Shown here: positions 36,402-45,155 of the stretch, one piece after another | Numbering within the stretch: the first letter of the stretch is position 1 | Layout of the letters: each line of letters begins with the position of its first letter | NCBI RefSeq assembly: GCF_000018545.1 | Contig: NC_012586.1 | Coordinates: 1,922,001 to 1,986,000 of the forward strand | DNA from: Sinorhizobium fredii NGR234 | GTDB taxonomy: Bacteria > Pseudomonadota > Alphaproteobacteria > Rhizobiales > Rhizobiaceae | Direction of reading: 5' to 3' | DNA length: 64,000 nt | Translations under genes and position numbers: made by a program | Notes under the pieces: generated by a model | Databases searched by the model: none | What the model saw: only the letters and a program-made list of their open reading frames with translations | Told to the model about the DNA's origin: nothing

Positions 36402-38339
36402 TCAGGCCGCTTCCGCCTTGCGGATGCGCGTGCCTGCAAATGTCTGCAGCCAGAGCTGCGTCGAGAGAATGCCGACGAAAGCCGCGTTGTCGCGGAAGCC
36501 CGAGGCGGGACGCGAGCGGCATTTCTCGTAGAGCTTCGTCACCGCCTTGGCATTGAAGAGGCCACCCTCGGCCACGGCATCCTCGCTCAGGGCGCCGCGG
36601 ACGTAATCGAGCTCACCCGGCCCGGTGAAAGAGTGGCTGTCGGGGGCGCGATAGGGCTGCTTCACCCGCCTGCCGATGGCGGGCGGCAGAAGATCCTTCG
36701 TTGCCTCGCGCAGGATGTGCTTCTCGGTAAGGCCTTTGAGCTTCATCTCCGGCGGCAGCTTCGCGGCAAACTCGACCAGCCGGTGGTCGAGGAAGGGGAA
36801 GCGTCCCTCGATCCCATGGGCCATCGCCATCCGGTCGCCCTGGCTGGAGAGGATGTAGCCCGGCAACAGGAAACGGCTTTCGAGATATTGCGCCTGATGC
36901 AACGGATGCCATCGGCGGAAATCCTGCGGGAGCCGGCCGATGAGCTCCGCAGCGGCATCGTAGTCCTTCAGTTCAGCGCGCAGGTCGCCGGAAAAGAACA
37001 GTTTCGTCGCAGCGGTGCCCTTGAGGCGCGGCCGATGCGAGAAGAGCGGGTCGTCGAGCGGCGCGTCGCCGGCGCCGAAGAAGGCGGCGAGATATTCCGG
37101 CGACTGCTGCTTGAGACCCGGGAGATAAGGATAGAGCTTGCGGAAGAGATGCGGCCGGATGCTCGAGCCCGGCTGTCGCCCGCAGAAACGGCGCACCCGC
37201 GCTTCCTTGAAGATGTCGTAGCCCGCGAAGACCTCGTCGGCGCCTTCGCCGGTCAGCACGACCTTAAGCCCGGCCTCGCGCACCAGCCCGGACAATTGGT
37301 AGAGCGGGGCTGGCGCCGTGCGGATGATCGGTCTCTCGGTGAAGCGGATGACATCCGGGAAGACCTTGGCGATGTCGCCGGCGCGGCAGGCGATCGCGCT
37401 ATGCTGCGTGCCGAGTGCTGCGGCCATTTCCAGCTGGAAGGCGCTTTCGTCGTGTTCGGCGCTGTCGAAGGTAACCGAGAAGGTCCGAAGCCCCTGCGGC
37501 GTCATGCCGGCCGCCAGCGCCGAGACGATCGACGAATCGAGCCCGCCGGAGAGATACGCGCCGACCGGCACGTCGGCCCGCATGCGGATGCGGGTCGCGT
37601 CCGCCAAAAGGGCGCGCAGTTCCTCGGCGGCACTTCCTTCGTGTGTGTAGCCTGAGGGCTGATCCCGGTCCGGGTATTGAAGCTGCCAGTAGGGTCTCGT
37701 CGTGACGCCACGCTGGTCGACGATCATCACATTGGCCGGTTCAAGCTCGAGGATATTGCGAAACGGCGTGCGGGGCGCGATCGGCGCCCAGAGGGTAAAG
37801 ATCTGGTCGAGCGCGATCGGGTCGATCTCCGCCGAAACGCCCGGCACCTGAAGGAGCGCCTTGACCTCGGAGGCGAAATAGAACGTGCCGCCCTGCGCGG
37901 TATAGAAAAGCGGGCGCACCCCCATCCGGTCGCGCGCCAGCATCATCCGGCAGCGCCGGGCATCCCAGATCGCGAAGGCAAAATCGCCGTTGAGCAGCGA
38001 AACGCAATCCTCGCCCATCTCGTCATAGAGGTGGAGGATGACCTCGGTGTCGCTCGCAGTGCGGAAGCGGCGGCCCTTGGCGCGAAGCTCGTCCCGGAGT
38101 TCCACATAGTTGAAGATTTCGCCGTTGAAGGCGATCGTCAGTTCGCCACTCGCATCCGGCATCGGCTGCTGGCCGTCGCCGAGCCCGACGATGGAGAGCC
38201 GCACATGACCAAGCCCGGCCTCGGGCACGGTGAAAATGCCCTGTCCGTCCGGGCCCCGATGCGCAATCGCGGCCGTCATGCTTTCGAGAAGCGCCCTTCC
38301 GTCCCGTATCGAGCCAAAATAGCCGCCAAAACCACACAT
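36402..38339 (-). CDS. asnB: Asparagine synthetase-like amidotransferase (glutamine-hydrolysing)
   Basis: The 645-residue protein starts MCGFGGYFG, giving the N-terminal Cys nucleophile of class II glutaminases after Met removal. The glutaminase domain runs to about residue 200 (RGPDGQG; FNGEIFNY). The synthetase domain has the PP-loop GAYLSGGLDSSIVSALA and the tail region GIEGRFPFLDHRLVEFAA. It converts a carboxylate to an amide using glutamine and ATP. Its place before an ACP and an AMP ligase suggests it acts in a special pathway, not in asparagine supply. The start is fixed by the required Cys; a longer frame to 38414 is not used. Confidence 0.9.
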   Translation of the reverse strand: MCGFGGYFGSIRDGRALLESMTAAIAHRGPDGQGIFTVPEAGLGHVRLSIVGLGDGQQPMPDASGELTIAFNGEIFNYVELRDELRAKGRRFRTASDTEVILHLYDEMGEDCVSLLNGDFAFAIWDARRCRMMLARDRMGVRPLFYTAQGGTFYFASEVKALLQVPGVSAEIDPIALDQIFTLWAPIAPRTPFRNILELEPANVMIVDQRGVTTRPYWQLQYPDRDQPSGYTHEGSAAEELRALLADATRIRMRADVPVGAYLSGGLDSSIVSALAAGMTPQGLRTFSVTFDSAEHDESAFQLEMAAALGTQHSAIACRAGDIAKVFPDVIRFTERPIIRTAPAPLYQLSGLVREAGLKVVLTGEGADEVFAGYDIFKEARVRRFCGRQPGSSIRPHLFRKLYPYLPGLKQQSPEYLAAFFGAGDAPLDDPLFSHRPRLKGTAATKLFFSGDLRAELKDYDAAAELIGRLPQDFRRWHPLHQAQYLESRFLLPGYILSSQGDRMAMAHGIEGRFPFLDHRLVEFAAKLPPEMKLKGLTEKHILREATKDLLPPAIGRRVKQPYRAPDSHSFTGPGELDYVRGALSEDAVAEGGLFNAKAVTKLYEKCRSRPASGFRDNAAFVGILSTQLWLQTFAGTRIRKAEAA

Positions 38340-38686
38340 ATGAAAATCGCTCTCACGCCCCGCAACCGCGCTGAACGTATAGCCTGAATGGGCAGAGCAA
38401 GCGTTAACTTGCACAAGCTTTTTTCGATGATGGTAAATTATTCAAAAGAGGGTCATTGACGACGAAAGACGGGAATAAATATCAATACTGGTTTTGTTTA
38501 GTATTTTATTAGAATTCACTGGAATTTTTGCGAACTTTATACATAAAAATACCCCGCCAACCTGTGAACGCCTCAACGCTCCGGTCCCATGGGCATCCGC
38601 AGAGCACCGGGGGCCTGGCGTGGTTTCCTTTTTATTAAGAAATTCGGTTCAATTTTTGCGATCAAGCGCAATATCGCTCGGAGCGC
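38340..38686. other. AT-rich promoter region of the asnB operon and of a small gene
   Basis: About 350 bp of sequence much richer in A/T than its surroundings, especially 38410-38560 and 38630-38670. It lies between the start of the minus-strand asnB operon and a plus-strand small membrane protein gene, so it likely holds both promoters. No exact promoter was settled on. Confidence 0.45.
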
Positions 38687-38812
38687 ATGATGAGCTACGA
38701 TTGGACCGGCGAACGCACGCGCCGAATGAAGATGATGAGATACGGCATTGCCATCGTTCTGACGGTCGGCCTGCTTCTCGCGGCGACGTCCTGGACCTTG
38801 CATTCCATCTAA
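38687..38812 (+). CDS. Small single-pass membrane protein (41 residues)
   Basis: The frame ATG to TAA encodes 41 residues: a polar, basic start (MSYDWTGERTRRMKMMRY) and a hydrophobic helix (GIAIVLTVGLLLAATSW) ending in TLHSI. GGAG lies three bases before the first ATG, or six before the second, which may be the real start. It resembles the many one-helix small proteins of rhizobia. No function can be assigned. It is divergent from asnB. Confidence 0.55.
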   Translation: MMSYDWTGERTRRMKMMRYGIAIVLTVGLLLAATSWTLHSI

Positions 38813-39171
38813 CGGGAGCCCGTCGCCCCCTCTGACCTGGCAGCAAGCGGCGCCATCGGGACACCTTTCCCTTTGCCCGATGTAACTTCTAGCTCGAATT
38901 GAGTAAGCTCTAAACCTTGACGGGTGGCTCTGCCGGGAGTGGAATCCGTCGTGAGGCGCATGCCTGAGGCCGCCGAATCGCAGTCCGCTGCACGGCGGCC
39001 TCACCAGTTCGAGGGGCGATAGGTGGACCCCGCCGCATAACCGATCAGCAGCTGCGCGGTTCACCTATTTGACCGGTATCTGCGGAGATGGCGCGCCAAC
39101 GATCCGCCGAGATCGCCTGGGAACTGAAATCGCGGATTTGCGTGTTTCCTGACGCAGCGCAAGGAGGTGAT

Positions 39172-39351
39172 ATGCAGCCGAGATTCATGTCGACTGAGGC
39201 GTTTCTACGCGTCGAGAAGGAATGGCAGCACCTGCGCCGGGCGGCGCACAAATTGGAGATCGAGGCCAACCGGCCTGACGATCAAAACCTCGAAGGCATG
39301 GCCGGCTCCGAACTCACGGAGTCACCCGTGGACCGTATTAAATCTTCGTAA
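39172..39351 (+). CDS. Small hypothetical protein with a near-perfect ribosome site
   Basis: The 59-residue frame is preceded by AAGGAGGTGAT ending right at the ATG, close to the full anti-Shine-Dalgarno match. The product is polar and helical (STEAFLRVEKEWQHLRRAAH). It belongs to no family I recognise. It ends 103 bp before the RND adaptor gene on the same strand and may be cotranscribed with it. The in-frame extension upstream to 39088 is not needed. Confidence 0.6.
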   Translation: MQPRFMSTEAFLRVEKEWQHLRRAAHKLEIEANRPDDQNLEGMAGSELTESPVDRIKSS

Positions 39352-39454
39352 CCTATTGAAATAACACTGGACGCGACCCCTGCTTCTTCTAGATGCTGTT
39401 GCGCTATCGGTGGCCTGCGCGGCCCCCGAATTCCCGCCACAAGGAGCGCGCCTG

Positions 39455-40645
39455 ATGTCTGGCCGGGTCGTCATTGCTGCTGTTGCCGTGGTCTGCACCC
39501 TGGCCGGCATCGCCATCGCGCCGCTGGTGACGAAGGTTCCCGGCATCGGGTCGTTCAACTCGACCGTCGACGCCCATACGGACCCCTCCGGAAAATCCAC
39601 GAGCAAGGCCGCGCATGGTTCCGGCGCGCAGGGCGTCGCAGTCCAGGTCGCCAAAGTCGAGCAGCAAGACTTCCCCGTCGTCATCAGCACCTTCGCCAAT
39701 GTGCAGGCGCCGGAGACCGTGGAGGTAAACGCACGGATATCGAGCCAGATCGTCGGCATTCACGTCAAGGACGGAGCGATGGTCAAGGCGGGCGACCTGC
39801 TGTTTTCCCTCGACGACCGCGCCCTGCAGGCCGAACTCAGCCGCGACGAAGCGATACTGGCGAAGGACACGGCGCTGCTCGCCGACGCGGCAATCGAACT
39901 CGACAGGGCCAGGACGCTGCGCGACGACAACACCGGCACGCAGCAGGCCTACGACAGCGCGCTCTCGGCGCAGCAGTCTGCCAAGGCGACCGTTGCGGCC
40001 GACCAGGCGACCGTGGAGGCGGACAAGGTCGCCATAGACCTGACGCGCATTCGCGCCCCGATCAGCGGACGCCTCGGCGCCGTCCAGGCGACGGTCGGCG
40101 ATCTGGTCGGCACCTCCGGCAGCGCTTCACAGACGAGCCTGGTCACCATCACCGCCATCGACCCGATCGAGGTGGCTTTCCATCTGCCCGAAGACCATTT
40201 GCAGGCCTTCAAGGCTCGGCTCGGCTCCGGCACCCCACCAACCGTCACGGCACGGCTCAGCGGCACCCCCGAGATCATCGGCACGGGCGTGCTCGACTTC
40301 ATCGATTCCGCCGTCGATGCGGCAACCGGCACGGTGTTGATGCGCGCCAGGTTCGACAATGCCGGGCAGAAGCTCTGGCCGGGCCAGTATGTCAATGTCG
40401 ATATCGAGGAAACGACCCTTGCGAAGACGCCGGTTATTCCCGCCGTTGCCGTCCAGGCCGGCCAGAAAGGAGACTTCGTCTACCGGCTGAAAGCCGACGA
40501 CACGATCGAACTCCGTCCGGTCGTCGTCGCCGCCAATGACGGGCAGGACGCCGCGATCGGTTCGGGGCTGGCGCCCGGCGACCGGGTCGTGACGGAAGGG
40601 CAGTTGCATCTCAAGGCCGGCGACAAGGCGCGCGTCGTCCAGTAG
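39455..40645 (+). CDS. RND efflux periplasmic adaptor, second system
   Basis: The 396-residue protein has an N-terminal anchor or uncleaved signal (VVIAAVAVVCTLAGIAIAPL) and the HlyD/AcrA domain order: lipoyl half, coiled coil (about residues 130-200), lipoyl half (IRAPISGRLGAVQATVGDLV) and beta-barrel with a C-terminal membrane-proximal part. There is no lipobox, unlike the adaptor at 3399. AAGGAG lies nine bases before the ATG. It is 23 bp from the pump gene. It resembles MdtA-type adaptors. Confidence 0.9.
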   Translation: MSGRVVIAAVAVVCTLAGIAIAPLVTKVPGIGSFNSTVDAHTDPSGKSTSKAAHGSGAQGVAVQVAKVEQQDFPVVISTFANVQAPETVEVNARISSQIVGIHVKDGAMVKAGDLLFSLDDRALQAELSRDEAILAKDTALLADAAIELDRARTLRDDNTGTQQAYDSALSAQQSAKATVAADQATVEADKVAIDLTRIRAPISGRLGAVQATVGDLVGTSGSASQTSLVTITAIDPIEVAFHLPEDHLQAFKARLGSGTPPTVTARLSGTPEIIGTGVLDFIDSAVDAATGTVLMRARFDNAGQKLWPGQYVNVDIEETTLAKTPVIPAVAVQAGQKGDFVYRLKADDTIELRPVVVAANDGQDAAIGSGLAPGDRVVTEGQLHLKAGDKARVVQ

Positions 40646-40668
40646 CCGGCAAGTCATGGAATACGGTC

Positions 40669-43600
40669 ATGTCGATTTCCGAATTCTGCATTCGCCGCCC
40701 GGTCGCAACGCTGCTGATGTCGCTGGCCCTCGTCTTCGCCGGTCTCTTTGCCTATGCGGCCCTTCCCGTCGCGGCGCTGCCGCGGACCGAGTTTCCGGTG
40801 ATCAACGTCTCGGCGGCTCTCCCCGGCGCTTCGCCGGAGACGATGGCGACCTCCGTCGCAACCCCGCTCATCAAGCAGTTCGACACCATTGCCGGGATCG
40901 ACAGCATATCGACGAACAACTCGCTCGGCTCGACGTCGATCTCCATTCAGTTCGCGCTCGACCGAGATATCGATGCGGCGGCTGCCGACGTCCAGGCGGC
41001 GATTACCCGGACGCTACGAACCCTGCCGCAGGACGTGCCCTCCCCGCCGAGCTTCCGCAAGGTCAACCCGGCCGATGCGCCGGTGCTGCTTCTTGCCCTG
41101 AAGAGCGACACCGTGCCGCTCACCAAGCTGGATGCCTTTGCCCAGCAGGTGATCTCGCCGTCGCTTTCCACCCTCGAAGGTGTCGCGGAAGTCTCGATCT
41201 TCGGCAGCCAGCAATTTGCCGTGCGGATCGAGCTCGATCCCGACGCGCTCGCCGCGCGCGGCATCTCGCTCGCTGAGCTGCAGAGCGCCATTGCCGCGGC
41301 CAACGACAATTCGCCGCTCGGCACGGTGCAGTCGACCGGACGGCAGATGACCATCATTGCCGACACCCAACTGCAGAATGCCGCCGCCTTTTCCAAGGTG
41401 ATCATCAAGACAGCCGATGGCAAGGCGGTCCGGCTGGGCGACGTCACCAAGGTCATCGACTCGGTCGCCAATACCCAGACGGCGAGCTGGCATGACGGCG
41501 CGCGGGCGATCATCCTCGCCATCCAGCGCCAGCCCGATGCCAATACGGTGGCGGTCGTCGACAAGGTCAAGTCGATGCTGCCGACATTCCAGCAATCGCT
41601 GCCGGCAGGAGCGTCGCTCGAAACGCTCAACGACCGTTCCGTCTCGGTGCGGGGCGCGGTCGACGACGTCGAATTCACCCTCGGCCTGACGATCGGGCTG
41701 GTGATCCTGGTGATCTTCGTCTTCGTGCGCCGCCTGTCGGCGACGCTCATTCCGGCGCTGGCCGTGCCGATCTCGATCATAGCCACCTTCGCGGCGATGT
41801 ATGCGCTCGGCTTTTCGATCGACAACATCTCGCTGATGGCCCTGACGCTCTCCGTCGGCCTCGTCGTCGACGACGCCATCGTCATGCTGGAGAACATCGT
41901 CCGGCATATGGAAGAGACGGGACAGAACGCCTTCGAGGCGGCGATCGCCGCGTCAGGCGAGATCGGTTTCACCATCATCGCCATCTCGCTGTCGCTGGTC
42001 GCCGTCTTCATCCCGGTCCTGCTGATGGGCGGCGTGATCGGCAAGATCTTCGACGAGTTCGCGATCGTCGTCACCATCTCGATCCTCGCCTCCGCTTTCG
42101 TCTCCCTGACGTTGACGCCGATGCTGGCGGCCCGTTTGCCCCATAAGCCCGCCGAACCGGACGACCGGCACGGCCCCGATGCGCTGCTGGAGCGCGGTTT
42201 CGATGTGCTGCTGCGCGGCTACGAGCGGTTGTTGACATTGTGCATCCGCGCTCGCCTTGCCGTGCTCGTCCTGTTCCTGGCGAGCATCGGCGTGACGGTG
42301 TATCAGGTCAGCGCCACGCCGAAGGGGTTCTTCCCGCAGGAGGATATCGGCCAGCTTCAGGTGACGACGCAGGCGCGGACGGATATTTCCTTCGCGGCCA
42401 TGTCGGCCCTGCAGGCCAAGGTCGAAAACGTGTTCGCCCGCTCGCCCTATGTCGCCCACGTGGCAAGCTCGATCGGCTCGGGCGGCGCCGGATCGTCCGC
42501 CTTGAACTCCGGAAGGCTCTTCGTAGAATTGAAGCCGAAGAACGAGCGCCCGTCGCTCCCCCGGATTCTTTCCGAACTGCGTCCGGCGCTTGCCAGTATC
42601 GCCGGTATCAAGTCTTCCATCACCCCGGTACAGAATCTCTCCGTCGGCGCACGCAGTTCCGCCAGCCAGTATCAACTCGTCGTCCAGGGCCTCGACCAGG
42701 CGGCGATGAACGCGTGGGCGAACAAGCTGACCGAGGCGATGCGGGCCGACCGCGCCTTCTTCACCGATGTCAGCACGGACCTCGAGAACAACGCCCCGCA
42801 GGCGCGCCTCGTCGTCGACCGCGACAAGGCGGCAGCCCTCGGGATTTCGACGGATGTACTGCGCACGACGCTTTATGGCGGCTTCGGCTCGGAACAGATC
42901 TCGACCATCTACACCTCCGGCGACAGCTACGAGGTCATCATGGAAGTCGACCCGGCCAGAAGCTGGTCCGCCGCCTCGCTTGCCGAACTGCAGGTGCCGA
43001 CCGCCGACAACAGGCTGGTGCCGCTCGGCGCCTTCGCGCGCGTCGATACGGTTCCGGGCCCGCTGACGGTCAACCAACTCGGGCAATTGCCGGCGGTGAC
43101 CATCTCCTACAACCTGCCGACCGGCGTGGCGCTCGGCAACAGCGTCGAGGAGATCGGCCGCCTGAAGGCCGAGATCAGCATGCCACAAGACGTGACGACC
43201 CGGTTCTATGGCACCGCGCAGCTCTTCCAGGATGCCGCTTCCAACCAGGCCTGGCTGATCCTTGGCGCCATCCTGACGATCTATATCGTGCTCGGCATCC
43301 TCTATGAGAGCTTCATCCACCCGCTGACGATCCTGTCCGGCCTGCCGTCGGCAGCCTCCGGGGCGCTCGTGGCGATCAGCCTCGGCGGATTCGACCTGTC
43401 GATCATCGCGGTGATCGGGCTGTTGATGCTGATCGGCATCGTCAAGAAGAACGCGATCATGATGATCGACGTGGCGCTGTCTCTGCAGCGCAACGGCATG
43501 CCTGCCGCGGAGGCGATCCACCGGGCATGTCTGATGCGCTTCCGGCCGATCCTGATGACGTCGCTGGCCGCGCTCATGGGGACACTGCCGATCGCGCTCG

Positions 43601-43800
43601 GCAGCGGCGCCAGCGCAGAACTGCGCCAGCCGCTGGGCGTCGCCGTCGTCGGCGGCCTGCTCGTCTCGCAGCCGCTGACGCTGTTCGTGACGCCGGTGAT
43701 CTATCTCTACATGGAGAGCCTCGCCGACGGCATCAAACGGCTGTTCGGCTACAGCGCCGTGCGTCTTATTAGACGCACAAAGGTCGCTGTAGCACTTTGA
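40669..43800 (+). CDS. RND efflux pump inner-membrane transporter, second system
   Basis: The 1043-residue pump has TM1 near residues 12-30, two porter domains, and the TM4 proton-relay pattern GLVVDDAIVMLENIVRHME. The GFFPQEDIGQL motif opens the second half. It resembles MdtB/MdtC-type pumps. The last 14 or so codons (after FGYSAV) run through a palindromic repeat: the hairpin GTGCGTCT...AGACGCAC at 43759-43778 is coding, and the stop lies just before the main palindrome. The C-terminal tail thus seems to come from a repeat inserted at the gene end. Confidence 0.93.
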   Translation: MSISEFCIRRPVATLLMSLALVFAGLFAYAALPVAALPRTEFPVINVSAALPGASPETMATSVATPLIKQFDTIAGIDSISTNNSLGSTSISIQFALDRDIDAAAADVQAAITRTLRTLPQDVPSPPSFRKVNPADAPVLLLALKSDTVPLTKLDAFAQQVISPSLSTLEGVAEVSIFGSQQFAVRIELDPDALAARGISLAELQSAIAAANDNSPLGTVQSTGRQMTIIADTQLQNAAAFSKVIIKTADGKAVRLGDVTKVIDSVANTQTASWHDGARAIILAIQRQPDANTVAVVDKVKSMLPTFQQSLPAGASLETLNDRSVSVRGAVDDVEFTLGLTIGLVILVIFVFVRRLSATLIPALAVPISIIATFAAMYALGFSIDNISLMALTLSVGLVVDDAIVMLENIVRHMEETGQNAFEAAIAASGEIGFTIIAISLSLVAVFIPVLLMGGVIGKIFDEFAIVVTISILASAFVSLTLTPMLAARLPHKPAEPDDRHGPDALLERGFDVLLRGYERLLTLCIRARLAVLVLFLASIGVTVYQVSATPKGFFPQEDIGQLQVTTQARTDISFAAMSALQAKVENVFARSPYVAHVASSIGSGGAGSSALNSGRLFVELKPKNERPSLPRILSELRPALASIAGIKSSITPVQNLSVGARSSASQYQLVVQGLDQAAMNAWANKLTEAMRADRAFFTDVSTDLENNAPQARLVVDRDKAAALGISTDVLRTTLYGGFGSEQISTIYTSGDSYEVIMEVDPARSWSAASLAELQVPTADNRLVPLGAFARVDTVPGPLTVNQLGQLPAVTISYNLPTGVALGNSVEEIGRLKAEISMPQDVTTRFYGTAQLFQDAASNQAWLILGAILTIYIVLGILYESFIHPLTILSGLPSAASGALVAISLGGFDLSIIAVIGLLMLIGIVKKNAIMMIDVALSLQRNGMPAAEAIHRACLMRFRPILMTSLAALMGTLPIALGSGASAELRQPLGVAVVGGLLVSQPLTLFVTPVIYLYMESLADGIKRLFGYSAVRLIRRTKVAVAL

Positions 43801-43860
43801 ATTGCTGCATGTTTTTCTCCTTAAATCGGTTGCGATTTAAGGAGAAAAACATGCAGTAGC
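43754..43860. repeat. Palindromic repeat, copy 2, with a perfect 24-bp hairpin
   Basis: The arms 43805-43828 (starting CTGCATGTTTTTCTCC) and 43833-43856 are exact reverse complements around a GTTG loop. An 8-bp hairpin at 43759-43778 and the block GTCGCTGTAGCACTTTGAAT precede it. A related element lies at 7836-7918 in the other orientation. It sits between the convergent ends of the pump gene and uxuA and could end transcription from both sides. Confidence 0.85.
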
Positions 43861-43889
43861 GGCCGCTGAGCCAGGCCGCCATTCCGTGA

Positions 43890-45086
43890 TCAGCGCAATC
43901 CATGGGTGGCGTGCGACAGGGCCCGTTCGATGCCGCGCAGTTCCGCAAGCCCTTTCAGGCGGCCAATCGCCGGGTAGCCGGGCTGGGCGCCGCGGGTGAG
44001 ATCGTCGAGAATTTCCTGGCCATGGTCCGGCCGCATCGGGATCTGGTGATCCACGCGTCCGGCGGCGCGACGGCGTTTCTCCTCGGTGAGCAATTCGGCG
44101 ATCACCGCCACCATGTCGGTGTCTCCCTCCAGATGCTCGTCTTCATAGAACGAGCAAGGCGTCCTCTCTTCCTCGCGGCGAACATTGCGGAGATGGATGA
44201 AATGGATGCGCGGCGCGAACTGGCGGACCATCGCCGGCAGGTCGTTGGCGGCACGGGCGCCGAGCGATCCGGTGCAGAAGGTGACGCCGTTGGCCGGACT
44301 GTCGACCTCCCTGAGCATGAAAGCATAGTCCTCGGCGGACGAGAGAATGCGCGGCAGGCCGAGCAGCGGCCATGGCGGATCGTCCGGATGGGCGCAGATA
44401 TTGATGCCGACCCGTTCGGCGACTGGCGTCACTTCGGCGAGAAAATCGACGAGGTGGCGCTGCAGTCTGTCACGGCCGATACCGGCATAGGTCTCCAAGT
44501 GCGCCCGAAGCTGCGGCAGGCTGTAGCCATCGGCGGAGCCCGGAAGGCCCGCACCGATGTTGCGAGACAGGGCGAGGCGCCGCTCCTCCGTCATGTCGCG
44601 GAAGCGCCGACCAGCCGCCTCGCATGTCGCTATGTCGTAGTCTTCGGCGGCGCCCGGCCGCTGCAGCAGATGGAGGTCGAAGGCAACGAAGTCGATCCGG
44701 TCGAAGCGCATCGCCTTGGCGCCGTGACGGGCAGTCCAGCGCAGGTCGGTGCGCGTCCAATCGAGCACCGGCATGAAATTGTAGCAGACGGTGCGGATGC
44801 CGGCCGCTGCCAGGCGGCGCAACGTTTCCTGCCAGTTGGCAACGTGCTCGCGCCAAGGGCCGGTCTGCGTCTTGATGCTTTCCGACACCGGGACGCTTTC
44901 GACGACCTCCCACTCGAGGCCGCCGTCGCGGACCTCTTGCTGCCGCTTCTCGATCTCCTCGACCGGCCAGACGTCACCGGTCGGGATATGATGCAGCGCA
45001 CTGACGATACCGTGCGCGCCGGCCTGCGCCGCGTCCCGAACGCTTACCCGATCCACCGGTCCGAACCAGCGCCACGTATGTCGCAT
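43890..45086 (-). CDS. uxuA: Mannonate dehydratase
   Basis: The 398-residue enzyme matches UxuA from its start (MRHTWRWFGPVDRVSVRDAA, then GAHGIVSALHHIPTGDVW) through GINICAHPDDPPWPLLGLPR and FCTGSLGARAANDLPAM to IPMRPDHGQEILDD. It converts D-mannonate to 2-keto-3-deoxygluconate; His and Cys residues in the AHPDDP, CTGSL and RPDHG segments are likely metal ligands. The ATG at 45086 has GGAAGGAG five bases upstream. It is the last gene of the hexonate operon, separated from the dehydrogenase by a palindromic repeat. Confidence 0.95.
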   Translation of the reverse strand: MRHTWRWFGPVDRVSVRDAAQAGAHGIVSALHHIPTGDVWPVEEIEKRQQEVRDGGLEWEVVESVPVSESIKTQTGPWREHVANWQETLRRLAAAGIRTVCYNFMPVLDWTRTDLRWTARHGAKAMRFDRIDFVAFDLHLLQRPGAAEDYDIATCEAAGRRFRDMTEERRLALSRNIGAGLPGSADGYSLPQLRAHLETYAGIGRDRLQRHLVDFLAEVTPVAERVGINICAHPDDPPWPLLGLPRILSSAEDYAFMLREVDSPANGVTFCTGSLGARAANDLPAMVRQFAPRIHFIHLRNVRREEERTPCSFYEDEHLEGDTDMVAVIAELLTEEKRRRAAGRVDHQIPMRPDHGQEILDDLTRGAQPGYPAIGRLKGLAELRGIERALSHATHGLR

Positions 45087-45099
45087 GTCAACTCCTTCC

Positions 45100-45147
45100 G
45101 AGCGGGATGAGGAAAAGTGTGGGCGGTTTTCCGCCCGCATCCCGCTC
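45100..45147. repeat. RIME-like palindromic intergenic repeat, copy B
   Basis: GAGCGGGATG (45100-45109) pairs with CATCCCGCTC (45138-45147), with an inner hairpin GGGCGG-TTTT-CCGCCC (45121-45136). It is nearly the same as 4532-4577. It sits between two genes of one operon (dehydrogenase and uxuA), as copy A does. Confidence 0.85.
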
Positions 45148-45155
45148 CATTAGAA

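Noticed and set aside
15323..38339. An exosortase to go with the exosortase-like accessory genes
   Set aside because: The only multi-pass proteins here are the flippase, ligase/polymerase, VanZ, Wzz and GT2 tails; none shows exosortase Cys/Arg/His motifs that I could identify.
41953..43521. A 522-codon minus-strand frame opposite the second RND pump
   Set aside because: It is an antisense shadow of a strongly supported gene, with no ribosome site or domain.
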